Origin: an uncultured Peptococcaceae bacterium
GTDB lineage: Bacteria; Bacillota; Peptococcia; Peptococcales; Peptococcaceae
Direction of reading: 5' to 3'
DNA: 64,000 nt
NCBI GenBank assembly: GCA_900552455.1
Contig: URZX01000009.1
Coordinates: 1-64,000, forward strand
The position numbers and the translations under genes were made by a program. Below are positions 55,866-61,457 of the stretch, piece by piece (positions within the stretch are counted from its first letter, which is position 1; every line of letters starts with the position of its first letter). The notes under the pieces were generated by a model. It was not told the origin of the DNA, did no database searches, and saw only the letters and a list, made by a program, of their open reading frames with translations.

Positions 55866-56300
55866 ATGAAACGAAGACAGCAGCTGGGCATCCTCATTGT
55901 CACGGTGGTTGCCCTGTCCTTTCTCGTGATGGTTTGGGCGCCGGAGCTCTGGCCGTTTTGGCATATACGGACGCAGATCTTTGACTTTTTTGTGACGCCG
56001 CAGGGAATGGCTGTGAGTGCGGGGCTGCTTTTTGTCATCGGCATTGCGCAGGTTCTCGTGCTTTTCTGGGCGGCGCGCCGTGCCCGCAGCAAGAGCGACC
56101 GACGCACGGCGCTCGTGAATGCTGTCGTAACGCTGGTGGCGCTGGTGCTCCTGGCGCTTGCGGCCTGGACGCGCATGGAGAATGGCACCATCCTGATGCT
56201 GCTTTTCGGCTGGCTGGCGCTGATCCTCTTTGGCTGTGTGGTGGTGGCGCTTGCTGGCGCGATGCAGGCTTTTACGGAAAAGAACGACGATGAAAGATAA
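55866..56300 (+). CDS. Small membrane protein, second of three
   Basis: 144 residues, four predicted helices (about 8-24, 48-70, 85-105, 113-135) with the basic loop ARRARSKSDRRT in the middle and an acidic end. Unknown family. ATG 55866 is preferred over GTG 55857 because AAAGGCGGTGG lies upstream; 15 bp after the first gene. Confidence 0.7.
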   Translation: MKRRQQLGILIVTVVALSFLVMVWAPELWPFWHIRTQIFDFFVTPQGMAVSAGLLFVIGIAQVLVLFWAARRARSKSDRRTALVNAVVTLVALVLLALAAWTRMENGTILMLLFGWLALILFGCVVVALAGAMQAFTEKNDDER

Positions 56301-56319
56301 GATTGAAAGGAAAGAATGA

Positions 56320-56682
56320 ATGAAGAAGAATGAATGGTATCTCATCCCGCTGTGGCTGATCGCGCTGGTGCTTGTGGCGCTGCGCATGTTTACGCCGGGA
56401 CTTTTGCCGGAGCGCGTAGAATGGCTGCCATATCTCCTTGTGGCCATTTGCTGTGGGCGCAATCTGGCGGCGGCTGCGCCGGCGTTCAATCCGGATGTGC
56501 CGGAGGAAGAAAAAGAAGAGCCAGAGTGGAACCGCTTCTGGATGTATTGGGGCATCGGCGGTCTCGCGCTCGTTTTTCTCTGCTTCGTTTTTTACATGGA
56601 AGTGAGCTATGTGCTCCTGCTCTGGCTGGTAGTGACGATCATTATCACAACAAAAGCCTGGCTGGGAAGTCGCAATGCATAA
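56320..56682 (+). CDS. Small membrane protein, third of three
   Basis: 120 residues, four predicted helices with a long acidic loop between helices 2 and 3 (NPDVPEEEKEEPEWNRF). Unknown family. Ribosome site GAAAGGAAAG before ATG 56320, 19 bp after the second gene. Ends at a bidirectional terminator. Confidence 0.7.
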   Translation: MKKNEWYLIPLWLIALVLVALRMFTPGLLPERVEWLPYLLVAICCGRNLAAAAPAFNPDVPEEEKEEPEWNRFWMYWGIGGLALVFLCFVFYMEVSYVLLLWLVVTIIITTKAWLGSRNA

Positions 56683-56687
56683 AATGA

Positions 56688-56734
56688 AAAAAGCGCCAGG
56701 ATTCAATCTGCGTGGTTGAATCCTGGCGCTTTTC
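56688..56734. terminator. Bidirectional terminator
   Basis: AAAAGCGCCAGGATTCAA and its perfect complement around a 9-nt loop, between convergent operons. Confidence 0.9.
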
Positions 56735-56741
56735 TGCAATT

Positions 56742-57407
56742 TTACGCCAGCATGCTGTCGAGCCAGCTTTCTGCCTGGGCGTAGTTTTCGAACGTGGTCT
56801 CTGCCTGATCGTGAATCTCGGCGATCTCGGCGTCGTCGTGGTAAGCGTCGAGCATGGCGACGGTGTGGATGCCGATGCTGGCGGCGGTGCGGATCGGTCC
56901 GAGGCTGTCTTCGAACATCCAGGTATCATCGGCAGCGCTGCCGCAGGCCTTGCGCGCGAGCTCGATCAGCGTTGGCTCGGTTTTGCCGAGCCCGAGATTG
57001 GCGCCGCAATAGAGATCCTTGAAGCAGTCGCGGATGCCTGTGCGCACGAGCAGCGCTTCTGCGAGCGCTTTGTCGTTGTTGGTCACGAGCACGAGCGGGA
57101 TATCCAGGCTGTGCAGGCGCTGAACAAATTCGTAAGCGCCGTCCTTGAGTGGGGCGACGTCGGTGTAAATGTGATCTGCTGCGGCTTTCCAGGCGTCGAG
57201 GATTTCCTCCGGTGTTTCCTCGAGATTGTAGAGATCGCGCACATAGGCTGCAGAATCCTTCATCGACATCGCGTGGATGCGCGCGCTCATCGTTTCCAGA
57301 TCTGGCTCAAATCCGTGGGAACGGATAAAGTCCGGGATGAGCTCGTTCCAGTACTTGATCGTATCGGCGAGGGTGCCGTCCATGTCAAATAAAATTCCCT
57401 TGATCAT
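56742..57407 (-). CDS. HAD-family phosphatase (subfamily IA)
   Basis: 221 residues. Motif I DMDGTLADT (nucleophile D8, acid/base D10), motif II LVTNND, motif III lysine near AEALLV / GKTEPTLIELARKACG, motif IV WMFEDSLGPIRTAASIG. Looks like a beta-phosphoglucomutase or phosphoglycolate-phosphatase relative. It starts 9 bp after thiM on the same strand, behind AGGAGG, so a thiamine-phosphate or related phosphatase role is possible. Confidence 0.9.
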   Translation of the reverse strand: MIKGILFDMDGTLADTIKYWNELIPDFIRSHGFEPDLETMSARIHAMSMKDSAAYVRDLYNLEETPEEILDAWKAAADHIYTDVAPLKDGAYEFVQRLHSLDIPLVLVTNNDKALAEALLVRTGIRDCFKDLYCGANLGLGKTEPTLIELARKACGSAADDTWMFEDSLGPIRTAASIGIHTVAMLDAYHDDAEIAEIHDQAETTFENYAQAESWLDSMLA

Positions 57408-57416
57408 CTTGTCCTC

Positions 57417-58274
57417 CTAGTTGAGTTGTTCCAGGCGAAGGGCAGCGGCGAGATCTTCCGGCGTGATCGCCGAAAGCGCGTCAAACATCGCCGTGTGGAA
57501 GCTGGCGGTGGCGTGGTGACCAGTTTTTTCCAGCGCCTGGTCGCCAGCCAGACACATCAGCCCGATCGCCGCCGTCGCTGCGCGCAGAACGTCTTCCGGC
57601 GCTGCCGCTGCGAATGCGGCAACGATGCCGGTCAGCGTGCAGCCGCTGCCGGTGACGCGCGTCATCATTGCGTTGCCGCCGTTGACGACGTAGGTTGTGC
57701 GCCCGTCGGAGATGATGTCCTGCGGTCCGCTGATCGCGATCACGGTGTTGTGAGCAGCTGCCAGCTTTCGCGCCATGCGCGCAGCCAGCGCGAACGCTGC
57801 AGGATCGGCGAGATCTGATTCCGACGCGTCCACGCCGCCGGCGTCTGTCGAAAGACCGGCCAGCGCTTTGATCTCGCTGATGTTGCCGCGGATGCAGCTG
57901 ATCTGGCGTGTCGTCAATAGCTCTGCCAGCGTGTCGCGGCGCAGCGGCGATGTGCCGACGCCCACTGGATCAATGACTACTGGCTTGGCCAGAGCGTTCG
58001 CTGTTTCTGCGCCTATGAGCATGGCCTGCCGCTGTTCGGCGCCGGTCGCGCCCAGATTGACGAGCAGCGCATCGGCGCGCGCCATGAAGCAGGCGATCTC
58101 CTCCGGCGCGCTGGCCATCACTGGCCGCGCATCGATCGCCAGCAGCCCGTTGGCGACGTCGTTCACTGTGACAATATTTGTAATGCAATCCACCAGCGGA
58201 TGTGTCTGCTGCACCTGTGCAAAAATCTGTGCAAAGGGTGCGCGTTCGGCCATCGAGAGAAATGTCTGCGCCAT
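57417..58274 (-). CDS. thiM: Hydroxyethylthiazole kinase
   Basis: 285 residues. Signature stretches: THPLVDCITNIVTVNDVANGLLAIDARPVMASAPEE near the start, KPVVIDPVGVGTSPLRRDTLAELL, RGNISEIKALAG and TRVTGSGCTLTGIVAAF (active-site cysteine). Phosphorylates hydroxyethylthiazole for thiamine salvage; it complements the ThiXYZ-type importer at 845-3386. thiE and thiD are not in the window. ATG 58274 follows GAAGGAGG; no TPP riboswitch is seen here. Confidence 0.95.
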   Translation of the reverse strand: MAQTFLSMAERAPFAQIFAQVQQTHPLVDCITNIVTVNDVANGLLAIDARPVMASAPEEIACFMARADALLVNLGATGAEQRQAMLIGAETANALAKPVVIDPVGVGTSPLRRDTLAELLTTRQISCIRGNISEIKALAGLSTDAGGVDASESDLADPAAFALAARMARKLAAAHNTVIAISGPQDIISDGRTTYVVNGGNAMMTRVTGSGCTLTGIVAAFAAAAPEDVLRAATAAIGLMCLAGDQALEKTGHHATASFHTAMFDALSAITPEDLAAALRLEQLN

Positions 58275-58310
58275 GGGGCGTCCTCCTTCGTTGTAGCGTG
58301 TCTATCCCCT

Positions 58311-58339
58311 ATTGTAAGTCAGTGCTGGCGATTGCGCAA
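58311..58339 (-). promoter_or_regulatory. thiM promoter
   Basis: On the minus strand TTGCGC, 17 bp, TACAAT. Confidence 0.65.
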
Positions 58340-58420
58340 GGGCGTGGCTCGGTGAAAATACAAGGCGCAGGGAAAAGTTTTGGACAAACCTTAAGTTTGT
58401 ATTAATTTCTTCAAGATTCG

Positions 58421-58449
58421 TTGCCTGAACGCCGGAAATCCGGTATACT
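58421..58449 (+). promoter_or_regulatory. Promoter of the surface protein-sortase operon
   Basis: TTGCCT, 17 bp, TATACT. The spacer holds the inverted repeat CCGGA-AA-TCCGG, and ACAAAC-CTTAA-GTTTGT lies 20 bp upstream; both are possible operators. Confidence 0.65.
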
Positions 58450-58529
58450 ATGAGTAAAGAGGAGCTCAATCCTCGCTTTACCTGAAGATCTGAATCTGAT
58501 CCATCAACCATACAAAGGAGATGACGACC

Positions 58530-60410
58530 ATGAAAAGGAAATGTATTGCTTTGCTGACGCTGTTTGTTTTTGCAGCGAGCGTCTTATTGCCAAACGCGGG
58601 GGCGCTGGCTGCGCCAGCTGGCGGAACGGCTGCGAGCTACACTGCTTACGACAACACCCCGGCGCTGAAAGATGCCGCCGGCGCCGTCGATGGCATGAAA
58701 GAGCTGCGCGTGAAAACCGGCTCAGACGCTGGCGCTCTCGCTTATGCGCTGAATATGTCGCGCGCGCTGCCGGCTGCGGCTGGCACGGCAGGCTTCACGA
58801 AACTTGCTGATACGACCAACCAGGATTGGGTGACGCGCGTAGACAAGGCGGCGAGCCCATCGACCCTGCGCCAGGATGTGCTGAATGTGATCTGGAACGG
58901 TTATCCATATTTCGAGGGCAGCTGGAAGGGTGTCAGCGGCGATCCGGCGAAACTGGCAGAAACAAGCGGGCTGACGCCAGCGGCGCTGACCACGCTTTAT
59001 AACATCGCCGTGACCCAGCAGACGATCTGGGTGCTCACAGACAGCCGCTCCGGCGCCGGCACGCTACAGACGCATGTCAATGCGTTGCTTGCCGCTTCGC
59101 AGAAAAATCCTGCGCCTGCCAATTTTGGTCTCGATCTCTATGATGGCAGCGCCGCCGGAAGCGTGGACGGCAAAAAATTGACGAATCTCGTGGCAGTTTC
59201 GGCGGCGCAGCAGAAGCCTGCGAGCATCAAGCTCAGCCATCGCTGGCTGGATGAAAACGGTCAGCCGCTGACTGGCGTGAAAACGCCGGCGCTTTCCTTT
59301 GCCCTTTATCCGGAAGATGCCAAGGCTGGCGACCAGCCGCTGGCAACGTATCCGCTCAATGAAGCTACCGGCAATGTGGCCTTCACCCTTTTTGACGACG
59401 AGCAGAGCTATCGCGTTGTGCCAGTGCTGACTGGCGAGACCGAAGGCTTCACCGTCGGTCAGGCGCAGACATTCAGCCTCAAGGGCGACCAGGGCGCCGT
59501 GATCCATCTGGATTTTGTCACCACCTATAAAAATGAAACACCAGCCCACGATCCGCAGCCAGCTTCTGTGCCACTGGGCGCAGATGTGAGCCTTGGCGGC
59601 AAAGCACCGAAGGATGGCGTGTTCACCCTTCTGCTCAAGGATGAAGCGGGCAATATCCTGCAGTCCAAAACGAACGTCGGCGGCGTGGTGAATTTCGACG
59701 CGCTGACCTTCGACAAGGAAGGCAGCCACAATTACACGATCAGCATGCAGGCAGGCAGCGATTCTGCCATCGCCTATGACAAAACCGTCTACAAAGTCAA
59801 GGTCGATGTGAGCCTCGGCGAAGATTACACGGCCACCGTGACCTACGAAAAGGACGGCGTCATCTACACAGGCTTGCCAGCCTTCGCTGCGCAGAATGTG
59901 ACAACGCCATCGACGACCACGCCGACCAAGACCGTATCTGTGACAGTCAACAAAGTCTGGAAGAACGACAAATCCTCCAGCCGTCCAAGCTCCGTCAAGA
60001 TGCAGCTTTATCGCGACGGCAAGAGCTACGGCAGCAGCGTTACCCTCAACAGCGACAACGGCTGGAAATACACCTGGAGCAATCTCGACGCTTCCTATAA
60101 ATGGACCGTCAACGAGCCATCTGTGCCATCCGGCTACAGCAAAAAAGTGTCGAACAGCGGCAACAGCTGGACAGTGACAAACACCGCGAAGAGCTCGAGC
60201 TCGCCTAAGGTGACAACGCCGACGATTAAATCCAGCACAAAAACAAAGACGAGCGATAACGACAAGGATAAATCATCCAAGAATCGCAGCACGCCAGAGA
60301 CCGGCGACAATTCCAATGTCCATCTTCTGGGCACCGTCGCCATCATTTCTCTCAGCGGCATGGTGGTCATCGCAGCAGTCTGGCTTCTGAGCCGACGTCG
60401 TCTGCATTAA
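58530..60410 (+). CDS. Thioester-domain-like surface adhesin with Cna-B, pilin-like and sorting-signal regions
   Basis: 626 residues. Signal peptide 1-27. Residues about 55-200 resemble the thioester (TED/TQXA) domain: GALAYALN where AYCLN is expected, NGYPYF, and TQQTIW (162-167) carrying the glutamine. The reactive cysteine position is Ala73, so no thioester could form. Next a Cna-B-like domain (about 212-320), a Spy0128/FctA pilin-type domain (about 335-450), another Cna-B domain (KVWKNDKSSSRPSSV, about 470-555), a Ser/Lys/Thr-rich spacer, sorting motif T588-P-E-T-G592, a membrane helix and RRR. ATG 58530 is 9 bp after AAAGGAG. Confidence 0.85.
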   Translation: MKRKCIALLTLFVFAASVLLPNAGALAAPAGGTAASYTAYDNTPALKDAAGAVDGMKELRVKTGSDAGALAYALNMSRALPAAAGTAGFTKLADTTNQDWVTRVDKAASPSTLRQDVLNVIWNGYPYFEGSWKGVSGDPAKLAETSGLTPAALTTLYNIAVTQQTIWVLTDSRSGAGTLQTHVNALLAASQKNPAPANFGLDLYDGSAAGSVDGKKLTNLVAVSAAQQKPASIKLSHRWLDENGQPLTGVKTPALSFALYPEDAKAGDQPLATYPLNEATGNVAFTLFDDEQSYRVVPVLTGETEGFTVGQAQTFSLKGDQGAVIHLDFVTTYKNETPAHDPQPASVPLGADVSLGGKAPKDGVFTLLLKDEAGNILQSKTNVGGVVNFDALTFDKEGSHNYTISMQAGSDSAIAYDKTVYKVKVDVSLGEDYTATVTYEKDGVIYTGLPAFAAQNVTTPSTTTPTKTVSVTVNKVWKNDKSSSRPSSVKMQLYRDGKSYGSSVTLNSDNGWKYTWSNLDASYKWTVNEPSVPSGYSKKVSNSGNSWTVTNTAKSSSSPKVTTPTIKSSTKTKTSDNDKDKSSKNRSTPETGDNSNVHLLGTVAIISLSGMVVIAAVWLLSRRRLH

Positions 60411-60479
60411 TTTCTGACAGAACCGACGGTGGCGCGTCTCGCACGTGCCGCCGTTTTCTATTTCCAGGGAGGTGGAGCC

Positions 60480-61253
60480 ATGGCTTCCTCAAGGGGTAAG
60501 CGCCGGCTGCTGGCGCTGCTCTTCGTTCTTTTCGCCTGCGTTTTCTGCGTTTCGGCAGGAATGCTCGGCTGGCAGCTTTACCAGGATAAAAAATCTGCCG
60601 ATGCCTTCGACGCGCTGCGTGCCCAGCAGGAACAGCAGCGCGCTCAGGCCGATGCAGACGCAGCTGCCGCTGCTGCTGCGCTTGCTGCCGGCTACGACAG
60701 CCTGCACAGCCAGAATGCCGACTACGCCGGCTGGCTCACCGTTGGCGGCACCGCCATCGATTATCCTGTGATGTGGACGCCGAGCGAGCCGGAATATTAT
60801 CTGCGCCGCGCCTTCGATCAGTCGTCGTCCGCGACAGGCACGCCGTTTATCGGCGAAGGCTCGGACATCGATAGCGATTGCCTCATCATCTACGGCCATG
60901 AAATGCACAACGGCACCATGTTCGGCGAGCTCGATCGCTACGCCGACGCCGCCTTCGCTGCGCAGAAGCAGCCGATCAATATCTACACACGCACAGAAAT
61001 GCGCACCTATGAAGTTTTCGCCGCCGTGCAGACGCGCATCCTTGGCGATGGCGAGGACGGCTACCGCTACTATAACGCCGCCGGTCCGCTCGATCAGGCC
61101 GGCTTCGACGCCCTCGTCGGCTGGCTCAAGCAAAACGCCCTCTACGACACCGGCGTGACGCCAAATTTTGGCGAGCAGATCCTCATCCTTTCCACCTGCA
61201 GCTACCACACAGAAAACGGCCGCTTTCTCGTGGCCGCGCGGCGCATTGGCTGA
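60480..61253 (+). CDS. Class B sortase
   Basis: 257 residues. N-terminal membrane anchor (10-30), an alanine/glutamine-rich linker, and the sortase domain: YPVMWTPSEPEYYLRRAF, catalytic H140 (IIYGHEMHNGTMF), C240 (LILSTCSYHT) and R248 (GRFLVAARR). SrtB-type. It follows the surface-protein gene by 69 bp behind AGGGAGGTGG and should anchor that protein via its TPETG motif to the cell wall. Confidence 0.93.
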   Translation: MASSRGKRRLLALLFVLFACVFCVSAGMLGWQLYQDKKSADAFDALRAQQEQQRAQADADAAAAAAALAAGYDSLHSQNADYAGWLTVGGTAIDYPVMWTPSEPEYYLRRAFDQSSSATGTPFIGEGSDIDSDCLIIYGHEMHNGTMFGELDRYADAAFAAQKQPINIYTRTEMRTYEVFAAVQTRILGDGEDGYRYYNAAGPLDQAGFDALVGWLKQNALYDTGVTPNFGEQILILSTCSYHTENGRFLVAARRIG

Positions 61254-61259
61254 AAATCA

Positions 61260-61312
61260 CAACAGCCTGCACCACTCTCGCAAATCGCGAAAGTGGTGCA
61301 GGCTGTTTTTTT
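61260..61312 (+). terminator. Sortase terminator
   Basis: AACAGCCTGCACCACT ... AGTGGTGCAGGCTGTT followed by T6. Confidence 0.9.
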
Positions 61313-61320
61313 GCTTTTAA

Positions 61321-61350
61321 GCGTGCGCATATCAGAGGAATGCGCACGCA
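61321..61350. repeat. 10-bp inverted repeat
   Basis: GCGTGCGCAT-ATCAGAGGA-ATGCGCACGC, perfect. No U tract on the plus strand. It lies between the sortase terminator and the SLH-protein promoter and could be a regulator site or a processing hairpin. Confidence 0.45.
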
Positions 61351-61369
61351 TGAGAAAAAAAGAATAATT

Positions 61370-61388
61370 AAAGGTTGACTTAAGCTAA
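61370..61388. promoter_or_regulatory. Weak DtxR/IdeR-like iron box over the -35 element
   Basis: AAAGGTTGACTTAAGCTAA matches the iron-box consensus TWAGGTTAGSCTAACCTWA at 14 of 19 positions by eye and overlaps the -35. The overlapping GTTGACTTAAGCTAAC is itself an imperfect palindrome (12 of 16). Confidence 0.35.
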
Positions 61389-61404
61389 CAATGAGGAGTA
61401 TACT
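61375..61404 (+). promoter_or_regulatory. Promoter of the SLH-protein gene
   Basis: TTGACT, 18 bp, TATACT; start codon 54 bp downstream. Confidence 0.7.
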
Positions 61405-61457
61405 GTGGTCGTGGTTAGCCGAAGCGAACTGAAATACAAATACAAGGAGGAACTTCT

